In this document: piece by piece, positions 17,698-24,807 of the stretch | Layout of the letters: each line of letters opens with the position of its first letter | How positions within the stretch are numbered: position 1 is the first letter of the stretch | Assembly (NCBI RefSeq): GCF_001368915.1 | Contig: NZ_CSTE01000001.1 | Span: forward strand, 755,884 to 819,883 | Origin: Haloferax massiliensis | GTDB lineage: Archaea; Halobacteriota; Halobacteria; Halobacteriales; Haloferacaceae | Reading direction: 5' to 3' | Length of the DNA stretch: 64,000 nucleotides | The notes under the pieces: model-generated | What the model was told of the DNA's origin: nothing | What the model saw: the letters and a program-made list of their open reading frames with translations, nothing else | Database searches by the model: none | Made by a program: the position numbers and the translations under genes

Positions 17698-17758
17698 CTC
17701 GTCGCCTTCGGCTCCTCGCTCGCGCGACGGACATCGCAAACGCTTCGCGTTTGCTCAA
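17697..17758. other. Short insertion between two copies of the tRNA 3' end
   Basis: The bases lie between AATCCCGTCGCGCTC at 17682-17696 and the same 15 bases at 17757-17771, like a tiny integration remnant at a tRNA attachment site. Inside is a perfect hairpin: GCAAACGC (17736-17743), loop TTC, GCGTTTGC (17747-17754). No ORF is present. It could equally be slippage or local recombination. Confidence 0.55.
17736..17754 (+). repeat. 8-bp stem hairpin downstream of tRNA-Arg copy 2
   Basis: GCAAACGC and GCGTTTGC form a perfect 8-bp stem with a 3-base loop, 40 bases after the tRNA 3' end. It could be a transcript-end or processing structure, or a small repetitive palindrome. No T-run follows, so a standard terminator is not proposed. 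Confidence 0.6.
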
Positions 17759-17982
17759 TCCCGTCGCGCTCTTTTCGTTGGTCGTCGCGCTCTTTTGATG
17801 TCTGCTCCGTCGCGCTCTGTTGCTGTGACTGTCCGCCGAGCGACAGCGTCGGCGGTCTCGCCTTCTCCAGCCCTAAACTGTCTCTGTTCTCGACGACTAT
17901 CGGAGCCTGCTCCCGGGTAGTTGTTGGCCAGCCAAGTTAGAAAGACAACATTTTCTTGGTCGGGAGGTACGATACACTTCCT

Positions 17983-18258
17983 ATGGACGTTCTCGGCATC
18001 GTCGCCGCGGCGGTCGTCTTCGGCGTCGCCGCCTACAATTTCGTGACGAGTCTCGACGGTCGGTTTGCGAGAGTCCTGTTCGGGAGTCTGGGACTCGTCG
18101 CCGCGACGCTCTACATCGTCGAGCAGTTCGGACTCGCGGGGGTGCTCGGAGTGGACGTCGCCCACGGCCTCCAACTCGTCGCGGCTCTGCTCCTCGTCAC
18201 GGTGCTGGTCGATTTCCTCGCTCGCCGCGCCGATGCAGACGCCTCCGAGTCGTCGTGA
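17983..18258 (+). CDS. Small membrane protein, two to three spans
   Basis: A 91-residue protein starting MDVLGIVAAAVVFGVAAYNF. It has hydrophobic segments at about residues 3-20, 32-48 and 58-80 and a polar acidic tail (DADASESS). No family is recognised. The start at 17983 is the first ATG and follows an AT-rich stretch (AACATTTTCTT, 17947-17957) of promoter character. It stands alone after the tRNA repeats. Confidence 0.72.
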   Translation: MDVLGIVAAAVVFGVAAYNFVTSLDGRFARVLFGSLGLVAATLYIVEQFGLAGVLGVDVAHGLQLVAALLLVTVLVDFLARRADADASESS

Positions 18259-18309
18259 ACACCGCGACCTTCCACTATTCTCATTACGTGTCGCTCAGCT
18301 GTCTCTTAT

Positions 18310-18513
18310 GTGGTCTTCGCGTCCGATTCCCCGTTTAGCGGGCGGTTCGAACAGACGATAGACGACGCCGTCGTCTACGGCGACGCCGAGATGGAGTCCG
18401 TGCTGCACGAGGGACCGGTCCGCGTGCTCGCCAACGGCTGGGTCGAGGTTCCGGGTGGCCGGTATCTCTCGCCCCACGCGGTCCACCACATCGACACGCG
18501 GGTGTCCGAGTGA
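18310..18513 (+). CDS. Hypothetical acidic protein
   Basis: A 67-residue reading frame with a GTG start (VFASDSPFSGRFEQTIDD) ending HAVHHIDTRVSE. Composition is haloarchaeal and acidic, but no family is recognised. The only ATG in frame (MESVL) would give 40 residues. An 11-base match to the Tn5 mosaic end (18299-18309) lies directly before it, so the true 5' end might be altered. Moderate support from codon pattern only. Confidence 0.5.
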   Translation: MVFASDSPFSGRFEQTIDDAVVYGDAEMESVLHEGPVRVLANGWVEVPGGRYLSPHAVHHIDTRVSE

Positions 18514-18522
18514 GGTCGGTCC

Positions 18523-18630
18523 TCAGACGAGCGCCAGTTCCCGGCCGCAGTCGGGACACTCCTCGTCGACGATAGTCACCGGCGCGTCGCAGTCCGGACA
18601 GAACTCGCGGTAACACGCGTCGTCTCCCAT
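18523..18630 (-). CDS. Zinc-ribbon microprotein
   Basis: A 35-residue protein MGDDACYREFCPDCDAPVTI... with two CPxC knuckles (FCPDCDA and ECPDCGRE), a complete zinc ribbon. Such tiny CPxC proteins are numerous in haloarchaea and several affect motility, biofilm or stress traits. The stop at 18523 precedes the end of the + strand ORF at 18513 by a 9-base gap (convergent). The start at 18630 is chosen because upstream residues are non-specific. Confidence 0.75.
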   Translation of the reverse strand: MGDDACYREFCPDCDAPVTIVDEECPDCGRELALV

Positions 18631-18706
18631 ACCCACGGCTACCGCGGGGACCGTGGTGAACCTTGGGGACGGTCGGACCCGAAGCGTCGCGCACCGGGCG
18701 ACCGAC

Positions 18707-18883
18707 TCATTCGTCTGCGACGTCGTTTCCCGGGTCGGCGAAGTTCGCACCGAGTTCGGAACCGCAGCGTCGAGCGTAGACGCCGGGGACGGCCAGAAGG
18801 TCGCTCGGCGCGCCGGACTCGACCACGACGCCCCCGTCGGCGACGTGGACGCGGTCGGCGTCGCGGACGGCGGCCTCTGCGAC
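18707..18883 (-). pseudogene. C-terminal fragment of an ABC transporter ATP-binding domain
   Basis: Fifty-eight codons encode the end of an ABC nucleotide-binding domain: VRDADRVHVADGGVVVESG then DLLAVPGVYARR, the region after the H-loop. The ending resembles export-type ABC proteins with fused membrane and ATPase domains. Upstream the frame runs directly into a Tn5 mosaic end at 18884-18899. Walker A, signature and Walker B motifs are all missing, so the gene cannot be functional as assembled. Confidence 0.8.
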
Positions 18884-18899
18884 CTGTCTCTTATACACA
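18884..18899. other. Exact 16-base Tn5/Nextera mosaic-end sequence
   Basis: CTGTCTCTTATACACA is identical to the first 16 bases of the 19-base mosaic end used in transposase-based sequencing libraries. It lies between an N-terminal gene start (18900-19010) and an ABC C-terminus (18707-18883) on the same strand, out of frame with each other. This is the signature of an adapter-containing read bridging a gap, so roughly 1.5 kb or more of real sequence is probably missing here. Confidence 0.85.
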
Positions 18900-19010
18900 G
18901 CCCGCCGCCTCGGAGAGACGGGGCGCGACGACGGCCAGAAACGGCGGTCGAGTCGCGGGCGTGGTCGCGTCCGAGTCGGCGTCGGACGCCGGGGTCTCGG
19001 GTGGGGACAT
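18900..19010 (-). pseudogene. N-terminal fragment, probably of the same ABC transporter gene
   Basis: Thirty-seven codons, MSPPETPASDADSDATT then PPFLAVVAPRLSEAAG, are followed within the adapter by a stop. An acidic N-terminus then a hydrophobic start is compatible with an ABC exporter. A TATA-like CTATACTTATC on the minus strand at 19037-19047 lies about 30 bases upstream. Linking it to the C-terminal fragment is an inference from order and strand. Confidence 0.6.
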
Positions 19011-19316
19011 ACGATGCGAAGTTGGCTGTCTCGGGAGATAAGTATAGAGCTGGTCACCCGCGTTTCACGAACTCCTCAGAACATTTTATAGCGTTTTGTC
19101 AACTTATGCGGCGACTCGGTTGTCGATACGCCCACCGTCTCGGGCGGCAGACGACGGCACGTCGCGGGCGCTTGATTAACGACGTCCCAATCGGCGCGCG
19201 GGTAGAGAAAGCGGATGCTAACGGGCGTGAAGCCGCAAAAAACGTCGTGAATTCGGCCGAGCGATTCGAGTCGATGCGAAGTCAGGGTGTGGGTGTATGG
19301 TGGCCTACTGGGGCGC
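19011..19316. other. Intergenic region, no gene seen
   Basis: These 306 bases separate the broken ABC gene from the thermosome stop. Apart from the minus-strand TATA-like box at 19037-19047 there is an AT-rich stretch (CATTTTATAGCGTTTTG, about 19082-19098). A short + strand frame from 19106 continues into the thermosome antisense strand and has no coding character. Nothing further is supported. Confidence 0.6.
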
Positions 19317-20999
19317 TCACATTGCGCCGCCCAGGCCGCCCATGCCGCCCATGCCACCCATGCCGCCGCCCATGCCGCCGGGCGCGCCGCCTTCGTCGTC
19401 GTCGCCGCCGGTCTGGCCACCGGAGAGGTCGCCAGCCGCGATGACGTCGTCGATGCGGAGAATCATGACAGCGGCTTCGGTCGCGGACTCGATAGCCTGG
19501 GTCTTGACGCGGAGGGGCTCCACGACGCCCTCTTCTTCCATGTCGATGACCTCGCCCGTGTAGGCGTCGAGGCCGGCTGCGAACTCGCCGCCGTCGTGGC
19601 GCGAGCGCAGGTCGACGAGGGAGTCGATGGGGTCGAGACCGGCGTTCTCGGCGAGGGTGCGCGGGACGATGTCCAGCGCCTCGGCGAACGCCTCGACGGC
19701 GAGCTGCTCGCGGCCGCCGACGGAGTCGGCGAACTCGCGAAGCTGCAGGGAGAGCTCCGTCTCGGGAGCGCCGCCGCCGGGGAGGACCTTCCCGTCTTCG
19801 AGCGTCGTGCGGACGACGCCGAGGGAGTCCTCGATGGCGCGTTCGAGCTCGTCGACGACGTGCTCGGTGCCGCCGCGGAGGATGAGCGTGACGGACTTCG
19901 CGTCCTCGACGTCCTCGACGAAGATGCGCTCGTCGCCGCCGACGTCCTTCTGTCCGACGGAGCCGGCGAAGCCGAGGTCGTCGGCCTCGATGTCGTCGAG
20001 GCTGCTGACGACGCGGCCGCCCGTCGCGCGGGCGAGGCGCTTGAGGTCGGAGGACTTGGCGCGGCGAACCGCGAGGATGCCCTCCTTGGCGAGGTAGTGC
20101 TGGGCCATGTCGTCGATACCGTCACCGACGAAGACGGCGTCGGCGCCGACCTCGACGAGCTTGTCGACCATCTCTTTCAGCTGCTTTTCTTCCTGGTCGA
20201 GGAACTGCTGAAGCTGGTCGGGGTCCGTGACGTTGACTTCCGCGTCGATTTCGGTCTCGCGGACTTCCAGCGCGTCGTCGAGGATGGCGATGTTCGCGTC
20301 CTCGACGGCGTAGGGCATGTTCTCGTCGACGCGCTCTTTGTCGACGATGACGCCCTCGACGAGTTCGGAGTTGTCGATGGTGCCGCCGACGACCTTCTCG
20401 ATGGAGACGTTGTCCGTGTCGATGCCGCCTTCGTCCTTGACGGCCAGCACGGCGTCGACGACGAGCTCGGCGAGCAGGTCCTTCGCGGACTCCGCGCCCT
20501 TGCCGGTCATCGCCGTCGCGGCGATCTTCTGGAGGGTCTCGCGGTCGTCCTCCGTGACCTCGATGGCGTTGTCTTCGAGGACTTCCTTGGCCTTCTCGGC
20601 GGCCTGGCGGTAGCCCTGCGCGACGGTCGTCGCGTGGACGTCCGATTCGAGGAGCTCCTCGGCCTGGTCGAGGAGTTCGCCGGCGATGATGACGGCCGTC
20701 GTCGTGCCGTCTCCGACCTCGTCCTCCTGGGTCTCGGAGACTTCGACGATCATGTTGGCCGCGGGGTGGTCGATGTCCATCTCCTTGAGGATGGTGACGC
20801 CGTCGTTCGTGACGACGACCTGCCCGCCGGAGTCGACGAGCATCTTGTCCATCCCCTTGGGGCCGAGCGTCGTGCGTACGGCCTCTGCGACGGCCTTCCC
20901 GGCCGTGATGTTCATCGACTGCGCATCCTGTCCGGATGTGCGCTGCGAGTCTTCGCCCAGAATGATCATGGGCTGACCCTGCTGCATTCGCTGGCTCAT
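19317..20999 (-). CDS. cct1: Thermosome (group II chaperonin) subunit
   Basis: A 560-residue Cpn60/TCP-1 subunit with [14 protein letters not shown], the ATP-binding GDGTTTAVI and the C-terminal GGMGGMGG repeat tail. It folds proteins in an ATP-driven double ring and receives substrates from prefoldin. Start [11 protein letters not shown] at 20999 is preferred over an ATG two codons upstream. The length and tail correspond to the major CCT1 type of Haloferax. A BRE/TATA element sits upstream (21026-21040), consistent with strong heat-responsive expression. Confidence 0.95.
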   Translation of the reverse strand: MSQRMQQGQPMIILGEDSQRTSGQDAQSMNITAGKAVAEAVRTTLGPKGMDKMLVDSGGQVVVTNDGVTILKEMDIDHPAANMIVEVSETQEDEVGDGTTTAVIIAGELLDQAEELLESDVHATTVAQGYRQAAEKAKEVLEDNAIEVTEDDRETLQKIAATAMTGKGAESAKDLLAELVVDAVLAVKDEGGIDTDNVSIEKVVGGTIDNSELVEGVIVDKERVDENMPYAVEDANIAILDDALEVRETEIDAEVNVTDPDQLQQFLDQEEKQLKEMVDKLVEVGADAVFVGDGIDDMAQHYLAKEGILAVRRAKSSDLKRLARATGGRVVSSLDDIEADDLGFAGSVGQKDVGGDERIFVEDVEDAKSVTLILRGGTEHVVDELERAIEDSLGVVRTTLEDGKVLPGGGAPETELSLQLREFADSVGGREQLAVEAFAEALDIVPRTLAENAGLDPIDSLVDLRSRHDGGEFAAGLDAYTGEVIDMEEEGVVEPLRVKTQAIESATEAAVMILRIDDVIAAGDLSGGQTGGDDDEGGAPGGMGGGMGGMGGMGGLGGAM

Positions 21000-21025
21000 A
21001 GTCATCGCCTGATTGTTTGTGATTC

Positions 21026-21040
21026 TATAAAAAAGCTTCG
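21026..21040 (-). promoter_or_regulatory. BRE/TATA element of the thermosome gene
   Basis: On the minus strand the sequence reads CGAAGCTTTTTTATA. CGAAGC is a good BRE and TTTTTTATA a strong TATA box, about 28 bases upstream of the cct1 start. The Haloferax cct1 promoter is known from published work to be heat responsive. The element is the most clear-cut promoter in the window. Confidence 0.8.
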
Positions 21041-21217
21041 CTTATTGGTATGTCAAAACGCAACACGGTGGGGTGGTCGTGTCCCGTCGAGGGCGGTCGA
21101 TTTTGCGGGTTTATCCCCGGTTTCCGGCGGGTCGCCTCGCCAGTCTCGAAGCCGGTGCGATGAAAAGACGATGCGGGCGAGTGCCGTGTCGGCGGTGGAC
21201 TCGTCGGCGGTGGCGTC

Positions 21218-21760
21218 TCAGTTGTTCTGCCGGACGTTGAAGCCCTGGGTCAGTTCGTTGTGCTTCCGTTCGAGGAAGGAGTACACCGCGCCGTGGGGCG
21301 CGCCGTCGAGAATCATCTCGACCGCCCGGCGGACGGCCTCGACCTCCTCGGACTGGCCGATGATGCCGAGCGTCGAGCCGTAGATGACCACGTCGGCACC
21401 CGTCAGCTCCTCCATGAGTTCGCGGGTGCGGCCGTTCTCGCCGATGAGGCGGCCCTTCTGCCGCCGCATGTCGTTTTTGTTTCGGGTGTGCCGGTCGATA
21501 TCGATGAGTTCGAACATCATCATGTCGTCGTCGAGGAGCGCCATCGCGTCCTCCGGGGCGAAGCCGCGGCCGACCGCTCGGACCACGTCGGGGGCGACCA
21601 TGCCGAGCACGGGGTCGCCGACGCTGTCGATGGCGACGCTGCCGTTCTCCGAGTCCACGTCGAGTCGGACTTCCGCGCGACTCTCTATCTCTCGGAGCGT
21701 CGAGCCACCTTCGCCGATGAGAACACCGATACGGTCCTGCGGCACCTTGACGTGCTGCAT
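21218..21760 (-). CDS. KH-domain RNA-binding protein (Pno1/Dim2-like)
   Basis: A 180-residue protein with two KH units: IGVLIGEGGSTLREIE near the N-terminus and KGRLIGENGRTRELMEELTG in the middle. This is the archaeal homologue of the ribosome-assembly factor Pno1/Dim2, which binds near the 3' end of 16S rRNA. It lies downstream of rio1 and eif1A on the same strand, a conserved archaeal trio acting in late 30S maturation. Confidence 0.88.
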   Translation of the reverse strand: MQHVKVPQDRIGVLIGEGGSTLREIESRAEVRLDVDSENGSVAIDSVGDPVLGMVAPDVVRAVGRGFAPEDAMALLDDDMMMFELIDIDRHTRNKNDMRRQKGRLIGENGRTRELMEELTGADVVIYGSTLGIIGQSEEVEAVRRAVEMILDGAPHGAVYSFLERKHNELTQGFNVRQNN

Positions 21761-21853
21761 ATCACCCGATACCCGTCGGAGTGGTTTAAGCGTTCGCTCG
21801 GCGGGTCGCCGCGTGTCTCGGTCTCACACCCGTCTCGCGGCGGGTCTGTGTCG

Positions 21854-22717
21854 CTACTCGTCTTCGTCGTCCTCGTCGGCCGTGACGAACTCGTACAGCG
21901 AGTCGCCGTCGGCGTCGGCCCCCTGCCGCCGGAAGAAGTTGGCCACGTTGCGGCAGTCCCGCCGGAGGAACTCCTCGGCGTTGGGGTGGTGGACCGTGAC
22001 GGCCTGTCCGAGGTCGATGACGACGAGTTCGCCGTCGTGGATGATGAGGTTGTACTCCGAGAGGTCGCCGTGGACGAGGCCGGCGCGGTGGAGTCGGCGC
22101 ATGTACTCGCGGACGACCTCGTAGGCGGTCTGTGGGTTCTCGACGCGCACTTCCGAGAGCCGTCGCGCCCGGTCGTCGACGACGCCGACGAGTTCCATCA
22201 CGAGGACGTTCCGCTGGACCGCGATGGGCTTCGGCACGCGAACGCCGGCGCGCTGGGCACGTTGGAGGTTGGCGAACTCCTTTCTGACCCACGCGCGGAC
22301 GACCTGCCCCTTGTCGTGGCCGATGTTCTCGAAGCGCGGGTCGCCTTCGAGGTAGTCGCGCATGTGCCGGAAGTCGGAGGCGTTGATGCGGTATATCTTG
22401 ACCGCCACGTCGGTGTCGTCGCCGCCGAGCGCCTCGAAGACGTTGGCCTCCTTGCCCGTCGAAATCGGGCCGCCGAACGCGTCGATATGCCCGTCTTGGA
22501 CGAGTTTGTAGATGGCGGCGAAGGTCGCGTCGTCGAACACCGACTGCTCGACTTTGAACTGGTCGGCGTCCTTCAACCGCATCCGGAACTCGTCGAAGTC
22601 GCGGTCCTTGCGGCGCGCGATGCGGTCCGCCTCGTCGTCGGAGACGTCTATCTCCTCCCACTCGTCGCCGAACGCCTCGCCCTCCTGGGGTTCGACCATG
22701 CCGAACTCGTCAGTCAT
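21854..22717 (-). CDS. rio1: RIO-type serine/threonine kinase Rio1
   Basis: A 287-residue atypical kinase: an acidic N-terminal extension, ATP-loop GGPISTGKEANVFEAL, catalytic LVHGDLSEYNLII and metal-binding VIDLGQAV. Rio1 acts as kinase/ATPase in 30S subunit maturation. Start MTDEFGMVEP at 22717 gives the normal length. Gene order eif1A-rio1-KH on one strand suggests a shared transcript with a roughly 90-base gap on each side. The acidic C-terminus is DEDDEDE. Confidence 0.93.
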   Translation of the reverse strand: MTDEFGMVEPQEGEAFGDEWEEIDVSDDEADRIARRKDRDFDEFRMRLKDADQFKVEQSVFDDATFAAIYKLVQDGHIDAFGGPISTGKEANVFEALGGDDTDVAVKIYRINASDFRHMRDYLEGDPRFENIGHDKGQVVRAWVRKEFANLQRAQRAGVRVPKPIAVQRNVLVMELVGVVDDRARRLSEVRVENPQTAYEVVREYMRRLHRAGLVHGDLSEYNLIIHDGELVVIDLGQAVTVHHPNAEEFLRRDCRNVANFFRRQGADADGDSLYEFVTADEDDEDE

Positions 22718-22807
22718 TGGACTAGGGCTACGAGAGGCGAGATGAAAAGGGCACAGGCTCCGGGTTCGGCGTCGTTCGGGGGACAATCAGGCGCTGTCTC
22801 GGGCGCG

Positions 22808-23098
22808 TTACTGGATGTGGCCTTCGCGGCGGAGCTGGTCGGCCTCGGACTTCTCGTAGCGCCAGCTCACGTCGGCCTTCTCGTCCTGCCAGTCCCACGG
22901 CTCGACGAGCACCACGTCGTCCTCTCGAATCCAGATACGCTTCTGCATCCGTCCGGGAATGCGAGCGGTCCGCTCGACGCCGTCGGCACAGCGGACGCGA
23001 ATACGATTGGCCCCGAGCATGTTCGTCACGACGGCGAACACTTCGTCGTCGTTCGGCATTCGAAGGTCTCGGCGGCTCTCGTTCTCGTCGTCGCTCAT
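22808..23098 (-). CDS. eif1A: Translation initiation factor 1A (aIF1A)
   Basis: A 96-residue OB-fold protein: [48 protein letters not shown] and a C-terminal [13 protein letters not shown]. It promotes initiator tRNA binding to the small subunit. Start [11 protein letters not shown] at 23098. It is the first gene of the eif1A-rio1-KH unit. Confidence 0.95.
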   Translation of the reverse strand: MSDDENESRRDLRMPNDDEVFAVVTNMLGANRIRVRCADGVERTARIPGRMQKRIWIREDDVVLVEPWDWQDEKADVSWRYEKSEADQLRREGHIQ

Positions 23099-23203
23099 GC
23101 GCGAGCGTTCGACGTGGGCATGGTTAAATCCGCCGACGTTCGGCCGGTAGGAAGCGTCCAACGGAACGACGCGTTTAGGGCGGTCCCGAAACGCCGTCGT
23201 GAT

Positions 23204-23383
23204 ATGCTCGACAAACTCGGTACGAAAGGCATCGCCGGCGTCGTCTCGCTGCTCTTGGGTATCGGTATCGTCGCCTATCAGGCTCCCGTCGTCGCGGCGG
23301 GGCTCGCGTTCGTCGTCGCCGGCCTCGGCCTCGTCGCCAGCGGCCTCGCCGAGGGCGTCATGAAGATGTTCGGGATGGCCTGA
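23204..23383 (+). CDS. Small two-span membrane protein
   Basis: A 59-residue protein [21 protein letters not shown] with two hydrophobic helices (about residues 9-27 and 30-50) and a short positive C-terminus (MKMFGMA). The pattern is typical of small conserved haloarchaeal membrane proteins without known function. It is divergent from eif1A across a 105-base region. Confidence 0.75.
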   Translation: MLDKLGTKGIAGVVSLLLGIGIVAYQAPVVAAGLAFVVAGLGLVASGLAEGVMKMFGMA

Positions 23384-23407
23384 CGGGCCGCCGATTCCCG
23401 CGTTGGC

Positions 23408-24394
23408 TCACTCCGCTATCTTCGCGCGACCCGGTTCGATGAGTTCGTCGAGGTAGTCGGCGAGCGCGCCCTTCGCGTCGGCCGGGTGGAGTTCGCCGGA
23501 TTCGAGGTCGGCCGCCAGCGACTCGTAGTCGTCGTAGTCGAGGTTCCCGCCGTACTGCTCGGGGCGCTCGACGACGACGCGCTCGAAGCGCGGGAAGACG
23601 TGGTACTCGAAAATCTGGAGGACGGGGTTCTCGCGTTCCTCGCCCTCGTCGGTCGGGTCGGGGTCGGCCGTCGGCGGGCAGAACGCGCCGTTGACCTTGT
23701 CTTCGATGTCCTCGGTGGTGTCCTCCATCGAGATGGTGACGCCGGCCGAGGAGGACATCTTGCCGATGCCCGTCCCGAGGTCCGCGATGAGCGGCGTGTG
23801 CATGCAGGTCGGCGACTCCTCGCCGATGCTCGGGAGCATGTCGCGGGCGAGCATGTGGACCTTGCGCTGTTCCATCCCGCCGATGGCGAGGTCCACGTCG
23901 AGGTAGACGATGTCGAGCGCCTGCATGATGGGGTAGACCGCCTGCGCGACGGTGACGCCCTCGCCGCTTTTGATTTCGGCCATGGCGCGCTCGGCGCGCG
24001 AGAGCGTCGTCTCCAGTTCGAGCGCGTGCAGGTCGAGGACGTAGCTCTCGTCGAGCTGGTACTCCGAGCCGAGGACGAACTCCGTCTGGCTCTCGTCGAG
24101 ACCGTAGGCGATGAACTGTTCTTTCATCCGCTCGGCCGTCTGCCGAATCTCCTCGAAGGTGCCCTTGCCGTTGAGGTAGGCGTGTACGTCCGCGAGGAGC
24201 ACGACTACCTCGAAGCCCGCCGCCTGGAGGTCGATGAGCTTGTTGGCGGTGAGCATGTGACCGATGTGGAGGACGCCGGAGGGCTCGTAGCCCACGTACG
24301 CTCGCTTGCCCTCGGGGTCGTCGGCCAGCGCGCGCACTTCGTCCTCCGTGACCACTTCGGAGGCGTTCCGAGTGATCAGGTCGTATGCGTCCAT
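23408..24394 (-). CDS. tyrS: Tyrosyl-tRNA synthetase
   Basis: A 328-residue class I synthetase of archaeal TyrRS length. It has the HIGH-type motif VLHIGHMLTANKL near residue 40, AIGGMEQRKVHMLARD, and the KMSSS motif GKMSSSAG near residue 212. It attaches tyrosine to tRNA-Tyr and lacks the bacterial C-terminal RNA-binding domain, as expected. Start MDAYDLITRN at 24394. Confidence 0.96.
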   Translation of the reverse strand: MDAYDLITRNASEVVTEDEVRALADDPEGKRAYVGYEPSGVLHIGHMLTANKLIDLQAAGFEVVVLLADVHAYLNGKGTFEEIRQTAERMKEQFIAYGLDESQTEFVLGSEYQLDESYVLDLHALELETTLSRAERAMAEIKSGEGVTVAQAVYPIMQALDIVYLDVDLAIGGMEQRKVHMLARDMLPSIGEESPTCMHTPLIADLGTGIGKMSSSAGVTISMEDTTEDIEDKVNGAFCPPTADPDPTDEGEERENPVLQIFEYHVFPRFERVVVERPEQYGGNLDYDDYESLAADLESGELHPADAKGALADYLDELIEPGRAKIAE

Positions 24395-24483
24395 ATCTGT
24401 TCGGAGTCGGGGACGTGGGATATGACTTCTGGAAGCCGCTCGCGGGCGAAACGGACAACACCCACCGGTCCCAACTCCGGGTG

Positions 24484-24792
24484 ATGTCCGACTCAGGAAC
24501 CACGACGCGTGCGCCCGCCATCATCTTCGCCGCGCTCATCCTCGTCGTCTTCGGCCTGCTCGCGGCCATGTGGGCGTCGGTCCGCGGCGGCGACCTCCTC
24601 CCGTACATCCTCGGCTTCGCCGTCTACTTCCTCGCCGTTCACGTCTACCTGCCGTACCGGGTCCACAAAGACGCGACGCTCAAGGGGCGAAACGCGACGT
24701 TCTGGGCCGTGCTCGCCTTCCTGGTCCCGCTCGTCGGGGCGGCGCTGTACTTTGTCGTCGCCGTCGTCGTCGTCGGCGACACGACAGACTGA
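24484..24792 (+). CDS. Membrane protein with PLDc_N-like C-terminus
   Basis: A 102-residue protein with three hydrophobic spans (about residues 12-30, 38-52 and 72-96). The last has an FWAVLAFLVPLVGAALYFVV pattern like the PLD-nuclease N-terminal membrane domain. It is a free-standing copy without the nuclease. The start at 24484 is preferred because upstream residues overlap the tyrS promoter area. Function unknown. Confidence 0.72.
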   Translation: MSDSGTTTRAPAIIFAALILVVFGLLAAMWASVRGGDLLPYILGFAVYFLAVHVYLPYRVHKDATLKGRNATFWAVLAFLVPLVGAALYFVVAVVVVGDTTD

Positions 24793-24807
24793 AAGTCCGA
24801 CTCGACG

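Noticed and set aside
17755..18174. Minus-strand 139-codon frame over the tRNA downstream region
   Set aside because: It overlaps the better-supported small membrane gene at 17983 and has no motif; high Arg/Glu content is typical of shadow frames.
18299..18309. Third Tn5 mosaic-end match (CTGTCTCTTAT)
   Set aside because: Only 11 bases match and the flanking sequence shows no broken gene, so it is too weak beside the two stronger seams, though worth including in a read check.
19287..21383. 698-codon + strand frame opposite the thermosome
   Set aside because: It is the shadow of the thermosome gene in GC-rich DNA, with repetitive Val/Leu/Asp composition and no recognisable domain.
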